DNA from: Omphiscola glabra
Lineage: Eukaryota; Mollusca; Gastropoda; Lymnaeidae
DNA: 64,000 nucleotides
Direction of reading: 5' to 3'
NCBI GenBank assembly: GCA_964017045.1
Contig: OZ024804.1
Span: forward strand, 28,002,348-28,066,347
Positions 22,201 to 37,200 of this stretch are shown here, piece after piece; position 1 is the stretch's first letter, and every line of letters begins with the position of its first letter. The notes below the pieces were generated by a model. It searched no databases and was not told the origin of the DNA. It saw only the letters and a program-made list of their open reading frames with translations. The translations under genes were made by a program, and so were the position numbers.

Positions 22201-25200
22201 TTTTAGGGAATAGTAAACCATGTTTTATGGAATAGTAAACAATCTTTTAGGGAATAGTAAACCATGTTTTTAGGGAATAGTTAACCGTGTTTTGGGAATA
22301 GTAAACCATGTTTTAGGGAATAGTAAACCAGGTTTTAGGGAATAGTAAACCATGTTTTAGGGAATAGTAAACCATGTTTACGGGAATAGTTAACCATGTT
22401 TTAGGGAATAGCAAGCCACCTTTTAGGGAATATTAGCATTGGTATTTAGGAAATAGTGAGACTGGTTTAAATAGACTCGATGAAGTTACTTTTAGAAATC
22501 ATTCAGTCTCTAGATAATTTCACTTTAGTTGCAAATATAGGTTTTCCCGCATATACAATTGATTAAAATATGTAATGGGCTGATTATTTTGTTTAAAAAA
22601 GCGTCTCTTGCAATGTTAAAGTTAGGGGATCTATCGTATTAACTATCTTGCTACAACACAAACGAGGACCCCGCAAAAATATCAACTACAGCAGCGGTTC
22701 TCAACCTTTGATTCCGCGACACCTTTGGGGATGAACGACTCTTACACAGGGGTCGCCTAAGCCCATCGGTAAGACACATTTTTATGAAGTAGCAACGAAA
22801 ATAATTTTATGGTTTGGGGGGTCACCACAACATAAGGAAATGTATTAAAGGGGTTGCGGCATGAGAAAAGGCATTGAGAACAACTGATCTAAGAGTATGG
22901 TGAACCCCATACAGATAAACAGACGTGAGCCTTATTGTTGACCCTTCACACCATTTGATGCTATTTGAAGTCCAAGTAGCGTAATCTAGTAGCAATACTT
23001 ACAGAGTTCTGAGCTGTGCACTAGACATGACCAGACCACTAATAGCATTACTTATAGAGCGTTCTGAGCAGTGCACTAGACCTGATCAGACCAGACCACT
23101 AATAGCACTACTCACAGAGAGTTCTGAGCTGTGCACTAGACCTGTCCAAATCACTAATAGCACTATACTTACAGAGAGCAATGAGCAGTGCACTAGACCT
23201 GGCCAGACCGCTAATAGCACTATACTTACAGAGAGTTCTGAGCTGTGCACTCGACCTGACCAGACCACTAATAGCACTACTTACAGAGAGTTCTGAGCTG
23301 TGCACTAGACCTGTCCAAATCACTAATAGCACTATACTTACAGAGAGCAATGAGCAGTGCACTAGACCTGGCCAGACCGCTAATAGCACTATACTTACAG
23401 AGAGCTCTGAGCTGTGCACTCGACCTGGCCAGACCACTAATAGCACTATACTTACAGAGAGTTCTGAGCTGTGCACTCGACCTGGCCAGACCATAGGAGT
23501 TGGTGGCCTCACATTGGTACATGCCGTTATGTTTGCTTGCCTCCACCTTGTCGATGGTCAATATATTCCTGTTCACCTAAAAGATAAAAAAAGAAACGAA
23601 AAACAAACTTTGAGAAACTTCTAGAGAAATATTGTTGTAAGTAAACGATAGAGAAATATTGTTGTAAGTAAATGATAGAGAGATATTGTTGTAAGTAAAT
23701 GATTGAGAGATATTGTTGTAAGTAAATGATAGAGAGATATTGTTGTTAGTAAATGATAGAGAGATATTGTTGTTAGTAAATGATAGAGAGATATTGTTGT
23801 AAGTAAATGATTGAGAGATATTGTTGTAAGTAAATGATAGAGAGATATTGTTGTTAGTAAATGATAGAGAGATATTGTTGTTAGTAAATGATAGAGAGAT
23901 ATTGTTGTAAGTAAATGATAGAAAGATATTGTTGTAAGTAAATGATAGAGATATATTGTTGTAAGTAAATGATAGAGAGATATTGTTGTAAGTAAATGAT
24001 AGAGAGATATTGTTGTAAGTAGATGATAGAGAGATATTGTTGTAAGTAAATGATAGAAAGATATTGTTGTAAGTAAATGATAGAGATATATTGTTGTAAG
24101 TAAATGATAGAGAGATATTGTTGTAAGTAAATGATAGAGAAATATTGTTGTAAGTAAACGATAGAGAAATATTGTTGCAAGTAAATGATAGAGTGATATT
24201 GTTGTAAGTAAATGATAGAGAGATATTGTTGTAAGTAAATGATAGAGAGATATTGTTGTAAGTAAATGATAGAGAGATATTGTTGTAAGTAAATGATAGT
24301 GAGATATTGTTGTAAGTAAATGATATAGAGATATTGTTGTAAGTAAATGATAGAGACATAAATTTGCAAGAAAATGATGTACTTTAAAAAATGTGCGTTG
24401 GTTTAAATAAAAAAAAAAGAATAATTTTTGACCAGAGAAATGTTTTTAATTTAATGCCAATTACTAAAATGGTCTAGAGAGGTCAATGACAACCCACTTT
24501 TAAAGTCCGCCCCTCCCCTCCCACCACCCAAACCAATACCTATAAAATATGAGTAAAAGTGTGGGTACAACAATCCATTACGCACAACATGACTACAGTG
24601 ACTGACAAAAACAATTTAATATTGTGTCGCATAAAAAAAATTCTTTGAGTTTTAAATGTTTTTCTTTCCCTCTCATTTAAAATCTGCATGTCTCTAACTC
24701 TAACACAATTTGAGGACCCAGAGAATATTAGGCCTGGGCCAAACTGTCTTGTTCTCGTCGTCCATACCATGCATATATCCATTTATAGGTCATGTTAGTG
24801 CCTTTCTAAAGACGAGCTTTTTACAAAATTTCCCCATATTCAAGAATAGTATCCATTTATTTCGTACTTTTAAAATAAAATAGTATTTTTCTAAAAATGT
24901 GGGGAGGCCAGCTGACGTTTAGCCACATCTATTTGACCTAAAACTTCAGAAGCAACCGGCCACCATATATTACCATCGTACCACCGACCATCATACCGTC
25001 AACCATCCCCCTAAGCTCACCATCTTCGTATAGACTAACCTTAACCCCGGATTCTTGGCTAGGCGTAATGATGACCCCATTTTTGTACCAGGCGTAGGTT
25101 GGTTTGGGAACCCCTATGGCGCTGCAGGTCCAAGTCAAACTGCCCCCTTCATCCACATGTTGATTCTGTAACGGGTAAGGAAAACTCGGCTTGGCTGGAC

Positions 25201-28200
25201 AAAAAAATATAAGTAGAACATTTTAATTCTCAGAGATCTCGAATGAAGAATTTGCAATTGTTTCAATCGTAAACGGAAGACATTTATCAACTACTAAAAG
25301 TCAGAAGTCAAGACCGCTGTCAAGATATGCGCATATTACAGGGCTTTCAAGACATGCGCATACGACAAGGCTTTCAAGACATGCGCATACGACAGGGCTT
25401 TCAAGACATGCGCCTACGACAGGGCTTTTAGGGGCGTACGGAACCTTCAAGGGGGGGGGGGTGTGAAAATCGCAACGGGTGCCACACCACAGTTTGCAAT
25501 GGGAGACCCACCTTTCAAGCTGACGATTAGCGTCTTGTTGGCCGTGTTGGTGTCGCCTCTGACCACACACGTGTAGATCCCTGTGTCTTCCAGTCGGGCT
25601 GAAGGTATCACTAGGACACGGTTGTGGTCCTTGGTGTACGCCTGGGGATGTAGGGGGCCATCTTCTCTAACCCATGAGTAGTACAGCGGGAGTCTGGGAA
25701 CATTGCATGATTGGACATTAGATGATTGTACATTGCATGATTGGACATTGTATGCTTAGATGATAGAAATTACTCTGAATAAATGTCATCTTAGCCTGAT
25801 GTGGCATTACGTTATCTCCCATGTTTGATATTGCGTCAACATAAACCAAATATCTCAAACATGAAAGAAGCCTCACCTCCATATTTGAAAATGAAAAATG
25901 AATGACGTCCAGAAGTGTAGCTGGGGGGCAAAGGGGGACATGTGTCCCTCTGGGCGTTGGACTAGTAAATGGTGCCAAAATCGATTTTTATGGTATGCTT
26001 TTCATGAAAATAATGGTTTTGAACGTTGAAAGGGGCGAAAAAATGAATGTTGTCCCTGGGCACCAACCAATCTAGGTTCACCTGTGAAGACGTCCAATAT
26101 GTTGGACTAATAATAATAATTACACGGCGTTTTTTAGCGCGTACTTTTACATTAACTCCCTTATGATAGACATTTAATCATTATTACCTCCCATATGTTA
26201 GATATTTAAAAACCATTACATCACATCTATTAGTCATTTATTCACTATTACCTTCCTTATATTAGACATTTATCCACAATTACCTCCCATATGCGACACA
26301 TTCAATCTCTACCATGTCCCCAACCATCGGGACATCCGGAAAATGCTGCGGAAACTTGTCTTGTATGTCGGGTCCATATGTGTTAGCACCTGAAACAGAC
26401 ACCATTATGAATTCATTAAAATAACACCACACCACATGAAATATGAAAAAGTGCCTTTACAACATCACTCTGGTGGCGAATGGGTATTACCACGTTCTTG
26501 ATTCATTGAACAAGTTGAAAAGAGGTTACATGTGAATAATTGTAACTAATTATGATTCAAAGCTAAACATTCAAGGCCCACATCAACGTTGAGCATTCAA
26601 GGCCCACATCAACGTTGAGCATTCAAGGCCCACTTTGACGTTGAGCATTCAAGGCCCATTTCAACGTTGAGCATTCAAGGCCCACATCGACGTTGAGCAT
26701 TCAAGGCCCATTTCAAGGTTGAACATTCAAGGCCCACATCAACGTTGAGCATTCAAGGCCCACATCGACGTTTAACATTCAAGGCCCACATCAACGTTGA
26801 ACATTATCATCCAATTACATCGATCAGCTGCATTTTTGAAGTATGTAAATAAAAGATCAAACTGAGTGACGTTAAATGTTACTGTTATGTAGGCGGCGTG
26901 TTTACTTCATTCTTTCTCTGTGAATGAACTCTAGCTGACCCCAATTCGCCTGCACTGCGCTGTTGTTAGGGTGAGGCTTACTAAATATAGTCTCCCTTTG
27001 ATCTTGTTTACAACTAAATAAAATTGATAGTCCTTTTCCTTCGAATCCTGTAGAAAATTGTAGAAGCAGAAGGAAGCAATTACAATGTGTATTCTGTTTC
27101 TGGGTTCATCTAGCAGTCCACTTATAGAATGATCCACATGTTTATTCCAAACCCAACTAAGTCCAAACGTGTACTCGCCTTCTATAACTTACAGGCAGAA
27201 GAACAAAACATTCTCTCGGGGCAAGCAATGTACAGTTGTGTGAAAAAAGTGTGTTTGTGGGATTGGGGGGGGGGGGGGTCCTGACATGAGGAAACCAATG
27301 CTATCTGTCGAGTAAACGCAGTCCACATGAATGAGAGGGAAGCTTCTACGTACGGCTACTACTTCATTACGTGAGCGAATACCAGTCCCTCAGGAAAAGT
27401 CTGCGTTTATGTTCTCCACGATTATAGATCAGCTTGCAAAGCTCTTGATCTCATAGAAGACGACCATCGCTGAAAACAGTCTTTTAAAGGCGCATAGTTA
27501 CAGACTCTCCTAAAATGACGAGAAACCTTTTTGTCGCGAACCTTCCTTTCTGTAACGTGTCCGAACCAGTGTTTCTTTCAGAAATGTTCCCCCGAGGGGG
27601 CACTTTTGACGTTCGGGGGGGCAGTGCCAGTTTTTCAGTGGCCAGAGGCGTAGCTAAGGGGTGGCAGATGGGACATATGTCCTCGGGCGCTAGACTAGCG
27701 GGGGCATCTAATGGGCTATAGTGTTAATGGATGAAAATAATAGGTTTCAGAGTGTAGCCGGGGGGGGGGGAATTGTGTTTAAATGAATCTTGTCCCCCTG
27801 TATCAAAGACGTCAGTGACGTAGAAGTGGGGGGGGGGGGGCAAACATTTGGTCTTCCCATGTGTCATTTTTTCTTTAGATAGAGCGGCGGGATTTTTGGA
27901 CATCTGCAGAGTTTCTATCGAGAAAGGTAGCGTGGCAAAAAAGTTAACCCACCTAGGGTGGCGCTAACACTAGGCACGCCGCTGGGCAGTGTATATATCA
28001 GCACCAAATTTGGCTGTCATGGCAAGTAATTTTTATCGGGAAGTAGGGTAGCAGAAAATGTGTGATTGTTTAACAATCAAAAGGTGCATTTTGGAGTATA
28101 CATGATTCGAATGTTTTGATAAGACTTTCACTTGATCTGGGGGAAATAATTTTTCAAGCGTCGGGGGAGGCATTATGGCGACCAGTGCCAGACACAAACT

Positions 28201-31200
28201 AAATTCATTCTGGTTGTGGTGTGCCGAAGAAAATCATTTTACACAAGATTAGATTCAACCCGGTAGTCACATTGATTGACGTCAAGGAAAAAAAAAAGGG
28301 GGGGGGGTAGCAGAAATTGAGGAATCCGAAGAGTTTGAGCAAAAGTGAGGGCAGGGGTCACTTTAATTTAAAAATAATAAATTCAAAATGCAGTGATGCA
28401 TTGTGGTGCAAATTTTTCTTTTTCTGTCTATTAAGGGCCCACGATCAATTTATTGATCTTTATGGCTCCTAACCACTGCAAAGCAAGGGCGTAGTACTAC
28501 CAGACAAGATAAAAATGGCAAATGTTTGACCGAGGAAAATGATATCCTGAAAAGATGGACTGAATACTGCTCAGAGCTGTATAATGAAAATATAAAGATA
28601 GACCCAGAGATCCTTAATGTCCCCCCAGCAACGGACAATGAAAGCTTCCCCATTCTCCGCGCAGAAGTAGAAGCAGCAGTCCAAGCACTCCAAATAGGAA
28701 AGGCCGCAGGAGTAGATAATATCCCTGCCGAGTTGGTGAAACAGGGAGGAGAAACAATGATAAATGCCCTAACCAATATTTGTAACAAAATATGGCTAAC
28801 AGGGGAATGGCCCAAATCATGGACCCAATCTCTCATCATCACCCTCCCCAAGAAAGGTAACCTACAGCTATGCCAAAACTATCGCACCATTAGCCTAATA
28901 AGCCATTCAAGCAAGATCATGCTCAATGTCATACTGAACCGACTAAGACCATATGCCGACAGAATCATTGCTGAAGAACAGGCGGGCTTTAGGCAAGGCC
29001 GTGGCACTACTGAGCAGATCCTAAACCTCCGGATACTATGTGAGAAATATGCTCAACACCAACAAAACCTATACCACGTCTTTGTAGATTTCAAGAAAGC
29101 ATTCGACAGGGTTTGGCATGCTGCTTTATGGGCCATCATGAGGCACTACAACATCAACACAAACTTAACCAGAATGATAAGAAGCCTCTTTGATAAGGCC
29201 ACCAGTGCAGTCTTCTTCAACAATAACATCGGAGAATAGTTCAAGACCACGGTTGGAGTACGACAAAGCTGCTTGCTCTCCCCCACCTTGTTCAACATCT
29301 TCTTAGAGAGAATTATGTCAGATGCACAGAAAAGCATGTAGGGACAGTCAGCATTGGTGGCAGAACAATCACCAATCTACGTTTTGCGGATGACATAGAC
29401 GGACTGGCTGGAAGCGAGGAAGAGCTAGCCAATCTAGTAAAGAGTCTCGACAAGACTTCATCCATAAGGAACTTTATAAAGCCAGCCACTGCAATACCTG
29501 GCCTACACAGACGATATAGCGCTACTTGGTAGAAACAGCATTGATGATATAATTAAAACTTTCAGGGAACTTGAAGATCTCACAGTCAAAGCGGGTCTTG
29601 ATGTAAATAAAGCGAAGGCAATATTTATGATAATGTCAGGAAATACGCACTGATGACAACAATATGAACAACTACACCTTTGAGAGGGTAGCTTTTTTCA
29701 AATATCTAGTGGTTACTATAAATAAACAAGGGGAAATACAATCGGAGGTGCAAGAAAGAATAACAGCATGCAACCGTTCTTATTTCAATTTACAAAAGCT
29801 ACTTCACTGCAAAAATCTCGCTAAGGGAACAAAGAATGCAGTTGACACCACTATCACAAGACCAGTAGTGAGACTTGGTTCCTACCAGAAAAGCAGAGAA
29901 CCTGCTAAATATATGACCCGATGATAGACAATTTTGTTTTGGGAATCCGTACAAACTAAGAGCTATATCAATGGTACCAATACACATCCATAGTCACAAC
30001 AATATAAAAAAAAGGCAGACTGCCCTAGGCAGGACACATTGAAAGTATGCCGGATTCTGGAGCAACAAAAACTATCTACAGGCAGAAACCTGTGATTTTT
30101 TTTTCGTATAAATTATTAAAGTTTCAATTCTCAATATTCAGTTGATTGAAATGTTAATTAAGAAATTTAGACTACTATAATTTGCTTCAGATCATTACAA
30201 CTTGCCTCTTCGATATTATACTTGAAAACAATTTTTTTTACCAATTCCATATAATTTTTTTTTAACTACTACCAAAAATGGCATTTACAAGATAATCGAA
30301 ATACTCGATTTTTTTTATTCGTTGTTTAAATATATATTATATTCTTTCTACTGGATTATCATCTTAAAATAATTTTTTTTTAAATAGTTCAAACAGCTGG
30401 GGAAGATTGTTTATTATTATTATATTAACAGAGAAAAGTCATTGGGGATTTAATAAATAAAGACTATTTTTTTTAAAAAATCATTTTACTCTGTTCCCGA
30501 AACTGTGTTAAAAAATTAGAAACACTCGATTTAATAATTATGATAAAATGTCCACTATTAGTATGTAACCGGTAAATTCCTAATTTTTTGTTTTAAAATT
30601 ATTATTATTATTATTTTTAAATTTTCATTTTATCTATGTCAGCATACATCTATGGAATCTACTACATTAAAATGTTTGCTAAAAATGATTTTTTAAAGCA
30701 TGATGCTATTATACAATATAATTTGAAAACAGATTGCACATGTTTATTTCTTAGCAAGAACTATATTTAATTTACAGACATTTATATCGATGAAAGGTAG
30801 TTTAATACAGGGTTATTAAAAAGTCTTTCAACTTTTGCAGCTGCAAAATGTAATTAAATAAAAGATACCGATATCTGCGAATCAGAAAAAGTAAGATTTA
30901 GCTTATGATCAGGAGCGGCCAATTTTCAAAACAATACTATATTTATAATCGATATCTGCGAGCCTGTAACAAGATTAACCTGAACGCTATGGATCATCAA
31001 TATATATCGAACAAAGCTATATTTTATTTGTTCCAATAATTGTAATCGATTAAAGGCACACATTTCAATAACTTTTAAAAATTTTATAAAAATTAAATTT
31101 AGAGTATTTTTTTTTAAAATTATTTTTTATTACACATTTTCCCCAGGGGGGGGCACTTGTCTTGCTCCGGGTGGGCAGTGCCCCCCCGGAGGTATGCCTG

Positions 31201-34200
31201 AAAGAAACACTGGTCCGAACCCCAGGTGTTACTTCTCCTAATGACCTACGTATATGCACGTATTAGTTCACCATGACCTAAATCTGCGCATGTGTTAGTT
31301 CTCCTAATGACCTACATCGCCGCACTTGTTAGTTCTCCTAATGACCTACATCGGAGCACGTGTAAGTTCTCCTAATGACCTTCATCGCCTCACTTGTTAG
31401 TTCTCCTAACGACCTACATCGGCGCACGTGTTAGTTCTCCTAATGACCTACATCTGCGCACATGTTAGTTCTCCTAATGACCTACATCGGCGCACGTGTT
31501 AGTTCTCCTAATGACTTACATCTGTGCACGTTTTAGTTCCCCTAATGACCTACAACGGCTCACGTGTTAGTTCTCATAATGACATACATCGGCGCACGTG
31601 TTAGTTCTCCTAATGACCTACATCGCCGCACTTGTTAGTTCTCCTAATGACCTACATCGGCGCACGTGTTAGTTCTCCTAATGACTTACATCTGTGCACG
31701 TTTTAGTTCCCCTAATGACCTACAACGGCTCACGTGTTAGTTCTCATAATGACATAAATCGGCGCACGTGTTAGTTCTCCTAATGACCTACATCGCCGCA
31801 ATTGTTAGTTCTCCTAATGACCTACATCTGCGCACATGTTAGTTCTCCTAATGACCTACATCGGCGCACGTGTTAGTTCTTCTTATGACCTACATCTGCG
31901 CACGTGTTAGTTCTCCTAATGACCTACATCTGCGCACGTGTTAGTTCTCCTAATGACCTACATCTACGCACGTTTTAGTTCCCCTAATGACCTACAACGG
32001 CTCACGTGTTAGTTCTCATAATGACATACATCGGCGCACGTGTTAGTTCTCCTAATGACCTACATCGCCGCACTTGTTAGTTCTCCTAATGACCTACATT
32101 GGCGCACGTGTTAGTTCTCCTAATGACTTACATCTGTGCACGTTTTAGTTCCCCTAATGACCTACAACGGCTCACGTGTTAGTTCTCATAATGACATAAA
32201 TCGTCGCACATGTTAGTTCTCCTAATGACCTACATCGCCGCACTTGTTAGTTCTTCTTATGACTTACATCTGTGCACGTTTTAGTTCCCCTAATGACCTA
32301 CAACGGCTCACGTGTTAGTTCTCATAATGACATAAATCGTCGCACATGTTAGTTCTCCTAATGACCTACATCGGGGCACGTGTTAGTTCTTCTTATGACC
32401 TACATCTGCGCACGTGTTAGTTCTCCTAATGACCTACATCTGCGCACGTGTTAGTTCTCCTAATGACCTACATCTGCGCACGTGTTAGTTCTCCTAATGA
32501 CCTACATTGGCGCACGTGTTAGTTCTCCTATATAAGCACGGGTACATTTGCTAGTTAGAATTATAAAAAAAAAATATTTATTAAATAACAAACAAAGATA
32601 AATCTGAGCGTTCTAATTGTAAACTCCGTAGCTATCCAGAATCGAGACGCTGACGTCATTGACTTACTTCCGCTGTGTACATTGAGTTGTATCCCCATGG
32701 ATGTACGTGATGGGGGCTGTGCTCCAGTGAGGACCTGTCCACTCATGGGGGCCAAGTACACCATACAGTGGTACACATCTCTGTACAAGACAAATAGGAT
32801 ATCATAATTTGTACTTGGATTAAATTAAATTGTGTCTTTGTTTCAAATATTAAATACTGACCTATGAAACCAACACCTATGTTTAACATAAAGCAACACA
32901 TATACCGACCCCCATATATATCTCCCACCAACCCTCACATATATCTCCCACCCCCACATGCATCTCCGATCAATCCCCACACATGCAACCCTCACACTCA
33001 CTGATCAGCTGCTTGGACCTCCGATATATAGAGTCCTCCATTCTTTGACAGGAAGTACTGAGCATTGAGCTCGGGTCGGATGAAGTTAAAATTAGATTTG
33101 TACCAACTGTATCGTAGGGCTGGAATGCGAGGTTCAACCATTTAAGACATTAAATCAATTGTAACGTTACAACTTCCGAGGATGCACCACTAAATCTAAA
33201 GAACAAAACAACAATGTATTAACAACTGCCTACATTTTGCAGACAAGTGATGTCCTCTAAGTCTCCAGGACGCATCACACTACTCAAAGTTTTAAAGACC
33301 AAGCATGAATGATGTGACATTTATAAAAAATAATAATTACCTGGTTTAGCAGCTGGTGGTTTGCACGTCAACATTTTCCCCATGAAGATTGTAGCGTCCA
33401 CCGCGCTTGTCTGTACATTAGGGAACTCTCCAAGATCTGAAACATGTAGTGAGTGGTACAGTGTATATATATATATTTATATATATAAAACACAACTAAA
33501 TCCAATTAAAATCTATTTAGTATTGATTAAGACGACCCTAAGACTTAAATTTATTTTTTATAAAGAAAACTTTCCGATAAAAAAGGATTATTTGCTGACA
33601 TTTAAAACAAGTTCTCTAGAAACTTCTCTTTCTAAATATGGACTACGTTAATCCATATGTTAGGTTTCATGTCTTTAAAAAAAAAGTTATGGAATAGTTG
33701 GAACGAATACACATTTGTTTTGTTTTATTTAATTAATGTATGTTAATTTGTAAGTTCATGATTATGTTTGTTAAATTGAATGTACAACGTGGTGAGCCCT
33801 AGGTTGGGGTACCACGCTATAAAAAACTTCTTATAATAATAATAAATAAATATATAACAAAATAAACCCAGTGCCAGCAACTGAGTAAGTACTAAGGTAA
33901 CAAATTTTATTCAGTTATGCCCCCATTAAAAAACTTCTGTCTACATTGGCAATTTCCAGTATTTTCAATAAAAATAAGTTGCTATGTAAATAATCATAGT
34001 TTTGTACTTAAAACTTTTGAAAATATGAATGGGGCTGGAAATTCAAGTTTTACTTACAACCGTGGGATTTACGAACGGGAGTTGGCCATTTGAGTTGTAC
34101 TTACAACCGTAGGATACTTCAATAGGATTGGACATCGAGGTACCCAGTTTGTTGGTGGCGACACAAGTGTACTTGCTCACATCAATGTCAGGATCTGGCT

Positions 34201-37200
34201 GTTAGAGGGGAGATTTTGGCCAAGTTAGTGTCAAGTACTTGTTTTCATTTGTACTCCTATTAGTTATGATACGTCTTCTTACTATTGATACTCACATTAG
34301 TCATGATAAGTCTAGTTACTATTGATACTCACATTAGTTGTGATAAGTCTTGTTACTATTGATACTCACATTAGTTGTGATAAGTCTTGTTACTATTGAT
34401 ACTCACATTGGCTATGATAAGTCTTGTTACTATTGATACTCACATTGGCTATGATAGTCTTGTTACTATTGATACTCACATTGGCTATGATAGTCTTGTT
34501 ACTATTGATACTCACATTGGCTATGATAGTCTTGTTACTATTGATACTCACATTGGCTATGATAAGTCTTGTTACTATTGATACTCACATTAGTTGTGAT
34601 AAGTCTTGTTACTATGGATACTCACATTGACTATGATAAGTCTTGTTACTATTGATACTCACATTAGTTATGATAAGTCTTGTTACTATTGATATTCACA
34701 TTATTCAAGATAAGTCTAGTTACTATTGATACTTACATTAGTTATGATAAGTCTTGTTACTATTGATACTCACATTAGTTGTGATAAGTCTTGTTACTAT
34801 GGATACTCACATTGGCTATGCAAAGTCTTGTTACTATTGATACTCACATTAGTTATGATAAATCGTGTTACTATTGATAATCAAATTAGTCATGATAAGT
34901 CTAGTTACTATTGATATTCACATTGGCTATGATAGTCTTGTTACTATTGATACTCACATTAGTTGTGATAAGTCTTGTTACTATGGATACTCACATGGGC
35001 TATGCAAAGTCTTGTTACTATTGATACTCACATTAGTTATGATAAATCGTGTTACTATTGATAATCACATTAGTCATGATAAGTCTAGTTACTATTGATA
35101 TTCACATTGGCTATGATAGTCTTGTTACTATTGATACTCACATTGGCTATGATAGTCTTGTTACTATTGATACTCACATTAGCTATGATAAGTTTTTGTG
35201 ACTATTGATACTCACATTAGCTATGATAAGTTTTTGTGACTATTGATACTCACGTTAGCTATGATACGTTTTTTGTGACTATTGATACTCACATTACTTA
35301 TGATCAGCCTTCCATTCGTTACACTGTAGCGCGGGTTCGTCTCAGACGTCACCATCACATCGCCTGGTCTGTACACAAATAATGGAAACACTTGTCACCT
35401 CGTCATTGTAATGGTTCTATTATGTGTTTGATAGTGGCTGCTTTACAAAGTCGGTTAGTATTCTGTTTGGACACACTAACAGATTTAATATTTGTTACTT
35501 GTACAATATTTTGTACACGTGAAACAGAAATCAGTTTTAAAGTAAACAACACGTAAAAACGTGTTCGAATAAATCCTTTAAAATGTAATATAGAGCAATA
35601 GGGGGTGGGGCTGAAAATGCGACCGAACATGCATACAAGTAACGCACTTTATAAAAATCCCAATCAGTGTAGCCCCCCCCCCCCCCCGGCTCGCCACCGC
35701 ACATTTTTATCACGTCCCTGATGACTCACCCGCTTTTACACCGCAGATTTATTTCACCAACTATTTTGAGAAAAACAAGAGAAAATTGAAAAAATAATCT
35801 CATTTAGCGAAGTTATTGATAATTTTATTGAAATGAAATCTGTGTCATCATTATTTTCTTCACCTTCCTCCCTTGAAAAACAGGAAAAACTGATTTTTGG
35901 GGGTTCGGGTTGGGGGGTGAGGCTGAAAATTTGAAAGAATATGTTGTCATCGGCAACAAGCTTATGTTCCAAGTTTTAGCCGTCCGAAATTTTGACAGCA
36001 AGTCACGAACAAAAGTGAAGTTAATTAGAAGGGTGTAAAGAAAACTGAATGAAGAAATTCTTTATGAGCAGATTTGGATTGTCCTAAACGTCACATACTT
36101 ATTGAACGTAGATCAGCGGTTCTCAACCTGTGGGTCGCGACCCTTTTGGGGGATCGAAAGACACTTTCACAAGGGTAGCCTAAGACCATCGAAAATTACA
36201 TATACTCTACAGTTATGAAGAAGCAATGAACATAATTCTTTGGCTGGGGGTTGCCACAACATGAGAAACTTATACTAAAGGGTCGCGGGATTAGGATGGT
36301 TGAGAGTCACTGACGTAGACTATTTTCAGCGGTTGGAGGATTGGATTAAACACGTGTAACGAAGCGACACACTATTTTATGAAACATAATTCTTAAAATG
36401 TGGAAACCGACGTACTGGCTTGGTGATAGCCTATACCAGGTGTAAGTGGGACGCGGGTTGCCTGAAGCCTGGCAGTCTAGGGTCACGGTGGTCCTCTGGT
36501 GGTTGGACTCGTAGAAAACTGTGTCCTGGGACTGAGATGTAATGTTTGGACCAACCTCCCACTGGTTTGGGTCTGTGATGTTAGTACCGAAGGCTGAAAA
36601 ATGAGAAGTAGAAATAACAGCGTTAGAGACCCAGCGTTTCCTGATGTGCGTCGAAGTTCTTGACCACCCTTGCAATATTTTCACTATATTTTTTAATATT
36701 TGTGTGTGCCCCCCCCCCCCCCACTGCCATTTCCTTCTTCACTGCCATATTTCCTTCTGTTCATTGATATATTTTGGAATCTATTTAAAACATATTTCAC
36801 ACCCCCCCCCCCAACTTTCCCCACAGCATGTCCCGAAAGCCTCTCGATAAGCATACATTCATCAAACTTATGTCTTCCCAGAAAATTGTCTCCCTAAAAT
36901 GTTCATTGTCGCTGTCTTTTCAGGCCAACTGATAGAAAGGTCAAGGCCAGAAAATAGCACGACCAAACTCACACAATTCTTTCGACAAATTCCTACACAT
37001 TTATTATAGACTCCGACTTTCAGAAATATTACTAACTAAGTTTAAAAAATTGGCCAAACATTTTACAGAAGTCTCTCATCCCAACTTACAGAAGACTCTC
37101 ATCCCAACTTACAGAAATCTCGCATCCCAACTTACAGAAATCTCTCATCCCAACTTACAGAAGTCTCTCATCCCAACTTACAGAAATATCTCATCCCAAC

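Noticed and set aside
23577..24369. 260-codon minus-strand ORF
   Set aside because: 27-bp intronic array continuing upstream of the exon 14 acceptor, no independent coding evidence.
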